Positions 1 to 8,529 of a stretch of DNA of 21,440 nt are shown here, piece after piece (the stretch's first letter is position 1; every line of letters starts with the position of its first letter). Position numbers and translations under genes: made by a program. Origin of the DNA: Leidyana gryllorum EB-2025a (Eukaryota; Apicomplexa); NCBI GenBank assembly GCA_048772705.1, contig JBLWGC010000139.1, positions 1-21,440 on the forward strand, written 5' to 3'. The notes beneath the pieces were generated by a model. The model was not told where the DNA came from. It ran no database searches and was given only the letters and a program-made list of their open reading frames with translations.

Positions 1-156
1 ATAGATTTCCATTAACCTACCTATCATTAGCCAAATTCATGTCGTCCGAATCAACACCCAAATATCATGCATAACTTGACCCCATACACATATTCTTACA
101 GATACCCACTCACTCCAATACACAACGTCCACGATACGCATTGGACTCACGACATT
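1..156. other. C/A-rich unique DNA
   Basis: Strongly G-poor sequence on this strand, compositionally like the tandem units that follow, but I see no clear match to them. No credible coding frame or RNA gene. Confidence 0.5.
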
Positions 157-709
157 CTTCTCAACACTCTCAATTCAACTCGATGTATTTGATTCCCCTA
201 TATCTAGCATTACAAGCTTTTATACCGATCCTAATACTCCCTCATTCAACAAGCGAATCGCTAACTCACTCTAGACCCTCACACCCTAACAGACAAACCA
301 TCTAAACCAATATAATTCACACATAACCTCCCAACTTGCTCCATATCCACTTAAGCAAACTGAGCATACTACACATCACAGCACAGTTACGCAAATACAT
401 GCGATACACTCACGCAATCCTGCATCTCCAGCTCATATAGTCTCACAAACCTGTCAACATACTAAGCAACACAACTATATCGTCACAGTCTTTTATTAGA
501 ACAGTACACACCACATCAGACCTTACTTGCGCACGCTACAGCAACCGCAACGTGTAGAGAATCGAAAGCTAAACACTCGCAAACACGCAAACACAGTACA
601 ATGCAGCGATAACCAAGCACATAAACCAAATAATCCAAAAGCAAACAGCAGTCACAACAGCCATCGAAGCCGACCGAAACGCCGAACCAAAGGTTACAGG
701 CAAACTAGT
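157..709 (+). repeat. Tandem repeat unit 1 (about 553 bp)
   Basis: Begins CTTCTCAACACTCTCAATTC and ends at the GGCAAACTAGT junction, where the same start sequence recurs at 710. The two units align over their whole length with scattered substitutions and one 25-bp length difference. The strand is rich in C and A and poor in G. Small open frames inside it look like chance, because they are short and rich in Asn, Ser, Thr and His from the base skew. It could be a satellite or a large-unit tandem repeat. Confidence 0.85.
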
Positions 710-1288
710 CTTCTCAACACTCTCAATTCAACTCCGATGTATTTGATTCCCCTATATCTAGCATTACAAGCTATTATACCGATGTAAATACTCCCTCACT
801 CAACGAGCAAATCGCTAACTCACTCTAGACTCCTCACACCCTAACAGACAAACCATCTAAACCAATATCACTCAGACATAACCTTCCAAGTTGCTCCATA
901 TTCACTTAAGCAAACTGAAGCATACTACACATCACAGGACAGTTACCCAAATACACGCCATACACTCATGCAATCATGCATCTCCAGCTCATATAGTCTC
1001 ACAAATCAATACATAACAAGCACGATACCTGTCAACATGCTAAGCAACACAACTAGATCGTCACAGTCTTTTATTAGCACAATACACACCACATCAGACC
1101 TCACTTGCGCACGCTACAGCAACCGCAACGTGTACAGAATTGAAAGCTAAACACTCGCAAACACGCAAACACAGTACAATGCAGCGATAACCAAACATAT
1201 AAACCACATGCTTCGAAAACAAACAACAGTCACAACAGCCATCGAAGCCGACCGAAACGCCGAACCAAAGGTTACAGGCAAACTAGTC
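710..1288 (+). repeat. Tandem repeat unit 2 (about 579 bp)
   Basis: Second copy of the unit at 157-709. It carries about 25 bp not in unit 1 (near 1005-1030, in the stretch after TAGTCTCACAAA). It ends with the same GGCAAACTAGTC as unit 1, after which the sequence becomes G+C-richer and unrelated, so the array stops here at two units plus whatever lies to the left of the window. Confidence 0.85.
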
Positions 1289-1314
1289 CTCTGCGGGAGA
1301 CACCAACTACGCCA

Positions 1315-1357
1315 AAGGCGGATTTCTGACGGCGCTTGACCTCGGTCAATCCGCCTT
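1315..1357. other. Stem-loop with 10-bp arms
   Basis: AAGGCGGATT at 1315-1324 is repeated inverted as AATCCGCCTT at 1348-1357 around a 23-bp loop. Position: just outside the tandem array. Function unknown; it could be a transcript hairpin or chance. Confidence 0.45.
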
Positions 1358-1840
1358 ACTTGTGTTGTAACCCCAAGTCGCTACTCAAGGGGAACGAGGC
1401 CCAGTTCTCACCTCTGCATACTTTCGACCACAAGTCAGACTTAGAACCAAGTTAGTATTTTTGCCGACAAGTCTACCACGAATATGTCGCACACGACGGC
1501 GCAAAACAAGAACTACGACTTGTTGTACCAAGTGCAAAAGTTATCTTAGGCCGCCTCTTGCCTAGTCCAACTCTGACTTAGCCAACTTGCTTGCGTGTGT
1601 CTCTCGCTCTGGTGTCTCTCTCACTCCACCCATGTGCCAGTCGCTCGCACTCTTGCGGAGCCTCGCGCTGGACACACACGGTAGTTCTCCCCGACACCAC
1701 ACTCTGATCATTCATGTGAGTGTCTGCACAGTTACACTGTTGCAGAGAGCTCAGACCACTAGGGTGCATTTGCCTTTACGCTTTAGTAGTGGTTGCTTTA
1801 CGTTCGTTAATAATGCCTTTTCACCATCTTATACATGCCC
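1358..1840. other. Intergenic, nothing recognised
   Basis: Unique moderate-GC sequence. Short overlapping frames exist on both strands (for example around 1578-1886) but none has a recognisable domain or a coding-like composition. If the integrase remnant to the right is a minus-strand element, part of this stretch may be its decayed 3' LTR beyond the recognisable end at 1841-1885. Confidence 0.4.
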
Positions 1841-1885
1841 CTATATAAGTGCCAAATATGTAGGGAAGTATCCAGATGGATGTTA
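1841..1885. repeat. LTR-B fragment
   Basis: The stretch CTATATAAGTGCCAAATATG through GTATCCAGATGGATGTT matches the inner end of the LTR-B copies at 6449-6494, 7254-7300 and 18386-18434 almost base for base. Similarity continues weakly into the neighbouring pol remnant (both contain a CCCGATAG-type motif), which suggests that the integrase remnant and LTR-B belong to one family, with LTR-B downstream of pol on the minus strand. Confidence 0.65.
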
Positions 1886-1889
1886 ATTC

Positions 1890-3090
1890 GATTGGAAATT
1901 TCACCAAGTCGAATCTGGCCACCCGATAGGAAGTTGACCATCAGGCAAACACGAACTACAACAGTAACCTCCGTTCCTGCCCGTCGGACCACGCAAGTAC
2001 TCCGGTTCTCCGTAACCTCGATTACCTCGCACGGTTCACTCCACCTAGGCGCTAACTTGACCGACGGATACTTCTCGCGCTCGTAGTCGCTTAGTCTCAC
2101 GACAACCCAGGTACCCACAGTGATCGGCCGATCGTGTGTCCGGCGGTCATACTGTTTCTTCATCCTGTCGTGGTACTTCGTCAACTCGCGTCGTGCCCGC
2201 TCTTGAGCCTCCTCTATGACCTTCCTCAGCTTCTTGACGTACTCCTTCCCTGGCGTGAGTCTGCGGTTTCTTCCTCCCCCCCTCCGGCGAGATGCGGCCA
2301 TCGTCCATGAGTTAAGGCGAACGGGGACGTGTGGGTGGCAGCATGTTCGGTGATGTTGTAACCGAAGGCGATCCCAGGGAGGTACTCGTGCCAGTCGTTC
2401 GCGGTATGGCCGGTCAAGGCGGAGAGCGAGTTGTTGAGCGTCCGCATGAATCGTTCAGCGTAGCCACCCCCTTGTGGGTAGTAGGCGGTACTGAAGATCT
2501 TCTTGATACCGAACCATTGGCACACCGCATCGAGCAGCTTGGCACGGAAGCTGGGTCCGTTGTCGGACAAGAGCCGACGGGGGCATCCATGTCGACAGAT
2601 GACGTGGGTGTACAGGGCTTGGATGACAGTGAGGGTAGTTTGATCAGCCGTGGGGACGAGCTCAACCCACTTGGTGAACTGATCGACGAAAACCAGGACG
2701 TAGCGATACCCGCCTGACTCGGGGTATGGAGCGCAGAAATCCATGGCGACCGTGGCCCAGGGATGGTCCGGGACCTGTGACTTGATCGGCCATGTGGCGT
2801 CGACGGCGGTGACGTGTACAAACCTCGCACTGCTGCAACAGATCGCGGACGTAGCCCACCGAGATTTTTGCCAGGTATTGGCCTAACAGGGGAACACTGC
2901 GAGGTAAGTCGTCGGATCCAATATCTTCATCACACCGAGCATGCACCTCGGAACGCTCTGTGATGCTGGGTACTCGTGTTGGAATCAAACGGTCACCACC
3001 GAGTCCTAGGGCTCGGCGAGCCTGCCTCACTTGTGGAAGACCTCCAATGTGATTGTCTAGCGTCGGCTCACGCCACACCACCATTCGCAC
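1890..3090 (-). pseudogene. Fossil Ty3/Gypsy pol fragment (integrase)
   Basis: Minus-strand remnant holding only the integrase part of pol, in the order zinc-binding region, catalytic core, C-terminal tail. A CEVC zinc-ligand pair is visible near 2820. The core (about 2260-2744) shows the D,D35E arrangement: MDF, then LLSDNGPSF, then YAERF, with 35 residues between the second D and the E. The tail at about 1930-2300 has a basic helical stretch and a GPY/F-like module (APRWSEPCEVIE). No gag, protease, RT or chromodomain is visible. The element is broken, with several breaks, and looks old compared with the array at 8921-18380, from which it is clearly a different lineage. Confidence 0.85.
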
Positions 3091-3249
3091 CTGACTGAAT
3101 CAGTGGCAGCAAGAAAACACTTGAGCATAAAATTTAAGTCAGATTGCGAAATTGGAGGACACGCGATTACCTGTCTCCGTTCTCCCCGTAGGAGCGGCCT
3201 GTGAACGCAAAGTTTACCTCCGCATCTTCGAGATCCTCGGCCTCTCCAA

Positions 3250-3603
3250 ATGGCTGATCACACTCACCCCGTCCCCGTCGCCCCCTTACGAGACTTCTGG
3301 CGGCATCACTGGAGAGTTCCTGCGTCCCAAAAGTGGGATAGTGAGACTTCGACGGGGTTGGCAGACTTGCTGGTCAAGACCACACTGACAACAACAATGC
3401 GGTATGAGGGTTGCATACCAGTCCTACACTCGCCTGCCTCGAGTATTGTGCCCTCGGGTGAGCCCATGAAGTCTTCTGATACCTTCAAAGACATCATCAG
3501 AGGCCACTTGAACATTGCCACCAATAGGGCAGCGATGCAACGAGCTTTAGAAGATGAAGGGCTGAATTTCAAGATTACGATGACCTGTGATACTGGATTG
3601 TGA
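3250..3603 (+). CDS. Unrecognised 117-codon open frame
   Basis: Open from an ATG to a stop, starting MADHTHPVPVAPLRDFW. The second half (TFKDIIRGHLNIATNRA, then MQRALEDEGLNFKI) has a mixed, helix-friendly composition that could be real protein. No domain is recognised, and no splice sites or promoter were identified. A shorter frame overlaps it on the opposite strand. It may be an exon or a remnant of a mobile element; evidence is weak. Confidence 0.3.
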   Translation: MADHTHPVPVAPLRDFWRHHWRVPASQKWDSETSTGLADLLVKTTLTTTMRYEGCIPVLHSPASSIVPSGEPMKSSDTFKDIIRGHLNIATNRAAMQRALEDEGLNFKITMTCDTGL

Positions 3604-4002
3604 CCGGTTGTATAGGTTGGTCATCCTCCAAGTCTTCTTCTGGGTCGATAGAAGGGTTCAGCTAGAGTTCCATTCCTACGGCCTCGGGCTCCGACGGAAG
3701 GCGGGAAGTTGAGCGGGTGATATTCATTAGTGAATTGCTTTCAAGCACGCAACGAAAAGTCCTAAGCACACGTGTGTTCCCTATCTGTTCCCATCTGCCG
3801 CTCCGGATCCGCCTCCCTCCGGATGTGTCATAGCGGCTCTGTGGCGCTTAAGTGGCACAAAGGCGGTATGGTGGCTTTGGGGGTGCTTAGGATCTTTGAC
3901 CCCTCTCCCTACTACGAGCTGCGGCTCGAGTGTGACAAATCTAGCTTTTAGACGGGCCCATCTGGGTCGCAGAAGCCGGCTGTCATTGAAAACCAACATC
4001 AC
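3604..4002. other. Unassigned DNA
   Basis: No recognised feature. A minus-strand frame of about 73 codons (3781-4002) opens exactly at the edge of the neighbouring solo LTR. It has a basic, mixed composition but no known motif, so it may be a truncated older coding piece cut by the LTR insertion. Confidence 0.3.
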
Positions 4003-4267
4003 TGTAAGAAGACGAACGGTCTTAGCGTGTAGCTGGAAGAGTTAACACGAAGTACGCTCTACTTATCTGTTGTCCAAAAATTCTAACTCTCCTGATGTTT
4101 CGCCTGTCCCAACTGTCCCTTTCCATGGATCCCGTTACTAGCCCAATGGGACACTGGGACTTGGGACTATCTCAGGGTGAGCCCTTCGCCATGTGTATGG
4201 TAAGACTTGATATCGCTTCTCGAGACTTTCGTCTCGGAGTAGCAATCCGGAATATCATGTCCTTACA
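4003..4267. mobile_element. Solo LTR ('LTR-S'), 265 bp
   Basis: Starts TGTAAGAAGACGAAC and ends ATCATGTCCTTACA, giving TG...CA ends with a 5-bp inverted TGTAA/TTACA terminus. An inverted copy lies at 8250-8524 inside another repeat, and that copy defines the ends. No coding capacity. Flanks here (ATCAC left, CGACC right) do not form a target duplication, so this copy may have recombined or lost a flank. Strand cannot be set without an internal region. Confidence 0.8.
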
Positions 4268-4747
4268 CGACCGCTCCGATCTTTCTAGTGGCTTGTGCTT
4301 GCGTTATCTAGTGGCTCTGGTGTCAGTGCCGCATCTATACTTCACGAAATAGCTGGCGCAACCACGAAAACCTTCCGCGTAGGCATACAAGAGCTTTTGG
4401 ATCTGCACGGGCTCTCCGAACCATCCATCGCCCTATCTACGACGACACGGTGCTGAGAGTCATCGTGGAGGACATTGTCGCTCACATACCAGCGGAGGGC
4501 TCTCAGCTTCCGTTGGAGATCACCGCGAATGGGCGAATGGGCACAAAACATATGGGAGGGGGGCCTCGCTGTTCTCTTATTTCAAATTGACAATCTCTAT
4601 CTTATTGGGTAGCGCCGTACTGGTAGCGGCAGCCCAGGTTCTTGTTGCGCGTCATCGGGCAACATACAGGCCGATGTCAATATTGGCCAACTCGACGTCC
4701 GCGTTCGACGTAATCACGAACACGGACAGCACGAGAACGCTTCGACT
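4268..4747. other. Unassigned, weakly coding-looking DNA
   Basis: Plus-strand translation around 4310-4560 gives mixed-composition peptide stretches (for example HEIAGATTKTFRVG and ELLDLHGLSEPS) that look more protein-like than random, but no domain is recognised and no single long frame covers them. It could be an old mobile-element remnant or part of a host exon. Confidence 0.25.
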
Positions 4748-4990
4748 TCAGATCCGCAAGCCCGACGATGGTCCAAGACGCACAGAGATGCTGGATCGTG
4801 ACGGCACACTGATGACCCGATGGTCGGGTGCCTGGTCCATGATATACGTGTCGTTGGCGTTGTCGGTGGGCTCTCCGTTGAATTTCTTTAATCTGTTGGC
4901 ATGGAACCGTTTCAATCCGCGCCAGCTGGGTGGCATGTCCAGCTCAAAAACGTCTGTGTCTAGACGACGCAAGATGCGTCGGGGGGCGGT
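4748..4990 (-). pseudogene. Fossil Ty3/Gypsy integrase C-terminal fragment
   Basis: Minus-strand translation reads through a GPY/F-type module: ILRRLDTDVFELDMP, then PSWRGLKRFHANRLKKF. This matches in pattern the same region of the intact Pol at 9078-12410 (YKLDLPDSWGMYPKFH, SSRLEKW). Only the tail of integrase is present, followed by an unrecognised polar stretch. No catalytic core lies upstream: the neighbouring sequence is repeat C. It is a broken, isolated fossil piece, and its relation to the 1890-3090 remnant is unclear. Confidence 0.65.
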
Positions 4991-5006
4991 GTACGGTTGT
5001 GCAGGT

Positions 5007-5752
5007 TGTGCAGGTCGGCGACCGCAAGGGTTAGCCCGACCATTACCGCAGGTTTTTTGGGGGTTCTTATACCAGAAACGTCTTTTAGTGAACTAGGAAT
5101 TTGATTAGAAGCTCTAGACTAGCTCTCTCGCTTACCTTAGGAATAGTGGTGGCCTCATTAGGTAGCAGCCAGGTTTTAGGCGAAATCTCACCGCTAGAAT
5201 AGGAGATAGGCGACTCTCGAGCTCTCTGAGACACGAGAAAGCCTGATTTTGCAAACATGACACTCGCCAAACTTCGATTGGCTCGTTCGCTACAGCAAAC
5301 GAGCGTCCAATTGAGATATAAGGGTCATCAGACTCCTTAATTTTACTCTCGTACGGCTCGCAAGCAACAGATAGCAGGCCAAACGAGCCACGTTTCCCAA
5401 GCTTTGGTGTGTGGGACGTGGGACTTGGACTGTTATTTTTTCAGATTCAAAAAGTCTTCCCCAGACCTGACCTTGTGCCACTCAAACTGGTTTGGCACGT
5501 TCCCACACGAGTAAGTTCCTACACCTTATCCGCACACATCCCAGATAGCCCCCGAAGAGCTTCGCAACTTAGCGAACAACTGGGAGGCCCCGCGCCCCCA
5601 ATTGCGAGTAGAGCTTCAGCCAATGGAGCCTGAACCCCCCGTTGTTCGCTTTTTTCCCCAGCCAGCTGACCCCTCCCCCATTCACTGCCTCCCCCAACCA
5701 ACATCCAGTGGGCCCCCTCTTAGCATGCCACTGAGTAATTCTCAGTCTCCCT
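5007..5752 (+). repeat. Repeat C, copy 1
   Basis: From TGTGCAGGTCGGCG onward this matches 20710-21440 in the same orientation. The first 390 bp or so are near-identical; after about 5400 the copies diverge with substitutions and indels. Both contain an imperfect hairpin (CTCGTTCGC / GCAAACGAG) near 5281 and a second one (GTGCCA...TGGCAC) near 5477. The left edge is sharp and begins with TG, so an LTR is possible, but I found no convincing matching CA end, PBS or target duplication. A minus-strand frame (5085-5270) is kept in both copies, which the high identity alone could explain. Confidence 0.8.
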
Positions 5753-5919
5753 CAGCCTCGGTCTCCTCTACTGAGGTCATCGGCTGTCTCTCAACGGTTG
5801 TTCAAACAGAGTTGTCGAGCACTCGCAGAGACTCACTCACCTCGACGGTGGACCTCAAGCCATTGCCAAGGCTGGCAACCCCTACACCTCCCCTAGCTCC
5901 CCCTACTCCACCTCATGTG
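5626..5919 (+). CDS. Pro/Ser/Thr-rich coding-like stretch, interrupted by the palindrome
   Basis: Plus-strand frame with ATG at about 5623-5626, reading MEPEPPVVRFFPQPADPSP and continuing with Pro-, Ser- and Thr-rich sequence (LATPTPPLAPPTPP) until the LTR-B start at 5920. It begins within repeat C. Copy 2 keeps a similar peptide in part (CLPQPTSSGPP against CLPKPASSDAP), despite clear nucleotide divergence. No domain recognised. It may be the disordered N-terminus of a protein encoded by repeat C; the compositional bias also allows chance. Confidence 0.35.
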
Positions 5920-6494
5920 TGTTATTTGCCGTGCTCCCACTCTCCAGAACGATGGCTTGTCGTCCGAACCCTTCGTCCCGCGTATTCTGAAGGATATAGT
6001 TGCAAGAAATATTTCATGCATTGCGGACGAGCCGCACACGGAAAAGACAACACGAGGACTACCTGAGTCTTCCGGGGAAAAGACTTCTTGTATCCTGTTG
6101 TTGTAGAACTCTGACCGTCGCTCCTGTGTCCGTGTCCTCTCGCCGTCCGCTGCGACTCTACGCTGGCGTCGTCCAGCCTAGGGCTGTCCAACTGAGTAGT
6201 AGCTGTAGCCGTAGCGTCGAGCCAAAACCCAATACCAGCTAGAGTCCGGACCGTAGTCGGGTCGTCGAGGCGCACGTCCTGAGGGCGAGGTAGAGTACGC
6301 CGGGAGGTGACTGTAGAGGCCAAGGGTCGTAGTCGGGAAGGTAGCGTGTGGTAGCGGGCGTGTGTGTAGGTCGTAGTAGGGCACGGGCGTGGTAGTGGTA
6401 GCAGGGATTCCGTAGGTGATAGGTCGTCCCCCTTTTCAGAGGTACTCCCTATATAAGTGCCAAATATGTAAGGAAGTATCCAGATGGATGTTCA
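5920..6494 (-). mobile_element. LTR-B, left palindrome copy (575 bp)
   Basis: Starts TGTTATTTGCCGTG and ends GATGGATGTTCA on the plus strand. Bounds are inferred from the outer palindrome edge and from where the copies at 6495, 18435 and 1886 begin to diverge. It contains CTATATAAG at 6449-6457. The minus orientation is inferred from the integrase remnant at 1890-3090, which lies on the inner side of an LTR-B end; on TATA placement alone the orientation would be ambiguous. This copy gives the uninterrupted reference for the third copy split by later insertions. Confidence 0.65.
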
Positions 6495-6663
6495 TCCCAC
6501 TGGCGGAATCACATAGAGTCAGAATCCGGAACCCGATAGTGAGGCACCCGATAGTTATGGGACACACTCATAGGTTGAACGGGGACTCGGAGTCGAGCCT
6601 GCTGATCCACTCGCCCTACGACAGCACTACCACACTAAGCTTAGCTCTTCAGCTGATCAGTTC

Positions 6664-6807
6664 ATGTTCTTGATCAGTTCATGTCGCTTGTGCTACCTTG
6701 AATCCGGTCGTACGCCCGACTGCGGATATAACAATGTGCATCGAGGATACATGAAGTGTGAGATTTGCGGGAAAAGATTCCAAGTTGAGATGGGCAACAT
6801 CATCTAA
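6664..6807 (+). CDS. Small Cys/His-rich open frame (zinc-finger-like)
   Basis: A 47-codon plus-strand frame (ATG 6664, TAA 6805) running from the left palindrome arm into the unique centre. It contains CRLC (residues 7-10), a further Cys at 20, His at 26 and then HRGYMKCEICGKRF, where CEIC is at 32-35. The CxxCGKxF pattern resembles the start of a C2H2 zinc finger, but the frame ends before the usual paired histidines. It could be the first part of a spliced exon, a remnant of a nucleocapsid or other zinc-binding protein, or chance. A 123-codon minus-strand frame (6679-7050) covers the same DNA. Confidence 0.3.
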   Translation: MFLISSCRLCYLESGRTPDCGYNNVHRGYMKCEICGKRFQVEMGNII

Positions 6808-7015
6808 AACAAAAGATGGTGAGACGGTAGTGTTGTGATATAAGATACACGAAGTGATCACGTACGAGAACAAGACATGTAATAGGTGAGCCCCATACAG
6901 TTGCCAATCCCAGTGCAAATATTTTGCGTGTTTTTCCTTGTCGTCATCCTTAACCCGTTCCAGTCTCATCGAAATTTTTACACAAATTTTCGCAAGTCTA
7001 CCAATGTTGTCACCT
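6733..7015. other. Unique centre of the palindrome
   Basis: A 283-bp single-copy spacer. A minus-strand frame (6679-7050) crosses it completely and has mixed composition (for example RLERVKDDDKEKHAKYLHWD), but its two ends are simply the inverted arms and no domain is recognised. A plus-strand zinc-finger-like frame enters from the left. Confidence 0.5.
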
Positions 7016-7253
7016 GTTATGTCCGCAGTCGGGCGTACGACCGGATTCAAGGTAGCACAAGTGACATGAACTGATCAAGAACATGAACTGATCAGCTGAA
7101 GAGCTAAGCTTAGTGTGGTAGTGCTGTCGTAGGGCGAGTGGATCAGCAGGCTCGACTCCGAGTCCCCGTTCAACCTATGAGTGTGTCCTATAACTATCGG
7201 GTGCCTCACTATCGGGTTCCGGATTCTGACTCTATGTGATTCCGCCAGTGGGA

Positions 7254-7827
7254 TGAACATCCATCTGGATACTTCCCTACATATTTGGCACTTATATAGG
7301 GAGTACCTCTGAAAAGGGGGACGACCTATCACCTACGGAATCCCTGCTACCACTACCACGCCCGTGCCCTACTACGACCTACACACACGCCCGCTACCAC
7401 ACGCTACCGGCCCGACTACGACCCTTGGCCTCTACAGTCACCTCCCGGCGTACTCTACCTAGCCCTCAGGACGTGCGCCTCGACGACCCGACTACGGTCC
7501 GGACTCTAGCTGGTATTGGGTTTTGGCTAGACGCTAGGGCTACAGCTACTACTCGGTTGGACAGCCCTAGGCTGGACGACGCCAGCGTAGAGTCACAGCG
7601 GACGGCGAGAGGACACGGACACAGGAGCGACGGTCAGAGTTCTACAACAACAGGATACAAGAAGTCTTTTCCTCGGAAGACTCAGGTAGTCCTCGTGTTG
7701 TCTTTTTCCGTGTGCGGCTCGTCCGCAATACATGAAATATTTCTGCCAACTATGTCCTTCAGAATACCCGGGACGAAGGGTTCGGACGACAAGCCATCGT
7801 TCTAGAGTGGGAGCACGGCAAATAACA
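7254..7827 (+). mobile_element. LTR-B, right palindrome copy (574 bp)
   Basis: Inverted copy of 5920-6494, starting TGAACATCCATCTGG and ending CACGGCAAATAACA; a 22-bp duplication of its end extends to 7849. It differs from the left copy at a small number of positions, so the two are close relatives, but they are not identical like the chromovirus LTRs, which makes the palindrome older than that array. Confidence 0.65.
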
Positions 7828-7924
7828 AGTGGGAGCACGGCAAATAACATCACCCTTATCCCGTTACGATTTTTTTTAAAATACAAAGTTGCCACCAGTT
7901 TTTTTCTATCGTCTGAAGTTGACC

Positions 7925-8137
7925 ATGACACAGAAAGCCCTTTGTGACACACCCACTCAAGCTGACGCTGAGGCTCTCGCCCTCCCCATTGTACCAACTA
8001 CGGTTCCCGTGGAAGCCTCCACCAACACTGAGGTCGAAGAAGAAACCTTCGAGACCACCCCTCCTGAGTCGCCCCCCAACGGCCCCGCTGCCCCCTCTAA
8101 CGACCCCGCCGAGAGCTCCTCCCCTTCTCTCACACAG
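7925..8137 (+). CDS. Exon-like Pro/Thr/Glu-rich frame ending at a splice donor
   Basis: ATG at 7925 (context TTGACCATGACAC) opens a frame reading MTQKALCDTPTQADAEALAL and then an acidic Pro/Thr/Ser-rich tail (EVEEETFETTPPESPPNG). Seventy-one codons in, the sequence reads ACACAG|GTAAAC, a good GT donor, and the frame stops shortly after it, as expected for a first exon. It is sandwiched between the palindrome (ends 7849) and the truncated LTR-B copy that starts at about 8152, so any second exon is displaced or lost. No domain; probably a disordered N-terminus. Host or element origin cannot be told. Confidence 0.45.
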
Positions 8138-8244
8138 GTAAACTAGTCCGCGCTTGCCGTCCGAACCCTTCGTCCCGGGTATTCTGAAGGACATAGTTGA
8201 GAGAAATATTTCATGCATTGCGGACGAGCCGCACACGGAAAAGA

Positions 8245-8249
8245 CAACA
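8245..8249. repeat. Target site duplication CAACA (left)
   Basis: CAACA before the solo LTR is repeated at 8525-8529. The empty site, with a single CAACA, is present in the left palindrome arm near 6046-6052. Confidence 0.85.
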
Positions 8250-8524
8250 TGTAAGGACATGATATTCCGGATTGCTACTCCGACACGACAGTCTCGAGAA
8301 GCGATATCAAGTCTTACCATGAGCAGAGCGAAGGTCTCAGGAGCGTAACCCTGAGATAGTCCCAAGTCCCAGTGTCCCAATTGGCTAGTAACGGGATGCA
8401 TGGAAAGGGACAGTTGGGACAGGCGAAATATCAGGAGAGTTAGAATTTTTGGACAACAGATAGGTAGAGCCTATTTTCTTGTTAACTCTTCCAGCTACAC
8501 GCTAAGAGTGTTCGTCTTCTTACA
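8250..8524. mobile_element. Solo LTR ('LTR-S'), 275 bp, inverted relative to 4003
   Basis: Bounded by TGTAAGGACATG and TTCGTCTTCTTACA and flanked by the 5-bp duplication CAACA. It is the reverse complement of 4003-4267 with some divergence and a 10-bp length difference. No internal region remains, so the element has been reduced to one LTR. Parent superfamily is not determinable from the LTR, but 5-bp duplications and TG...CA ends fit Ty3/Gypsy or Ty1/Copia. Confidence 0.9.
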
Positions 8525-8529
8525 CAACA
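8525..8529. repeat. Target site duplication CAACA (right)
   Basis: Right copy of the 5-bp duplication flanking the solo LTR at 8250-8524; the interrupted LTR-B sequence continues directly from here. Confidence 0.85.

Larger units (their letters stand above)
5920..7849. repeat. Large palindrome of two inverted LTR-B ends
   Basis: Left arm 5920-6732 and right arm 7016-7849 are inverted copies with few differences, separated by a 283-bp centre (6733-7015). Each arm consists of a full LTR-B followed inward by about 230-240 bp of flanking internal sequence. Outer ends are TGTTATTTGCC... and ...GGCAAATAACA. The right end carries a 22-bp tandem duplication (7806-7827 and 7828-7849). No obvious target duplication flanks the whole structure. 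Likely a head-to-head rearrangement or double insertion of a retroelement that has lost most of its interior; it looks broken. Confidence 0.85.

Noticed and set aside
1-1288. CRISPR array or telomere repeat
   Set aside because: Two units of more than 550 bp without regular short repeats and spacers, and no short telomere-type motif in tandem.
4587-5096. 169-codon plus-strand frame
   Set aside because: It lies opposite the integrase-tail fragment and runs into repeat C; composition and lack of motifs suggest an antisense shadow.
5007-5536. Repeat C as a standard LTR beginning TGTGCAGG
   Set aside because: The sharp TG start in both copies is tempting, but no reliable CA end, primer binding site, polypurine tract or target duplication was found.
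7425-7805. 126-codon plus frame repeated in inverted form at 5922-6323 and in part at 8536-8859
   Set aside because: Conserved only because the LTR-B copies are near-identical; it is interrupted differently in each copy and has no domain.
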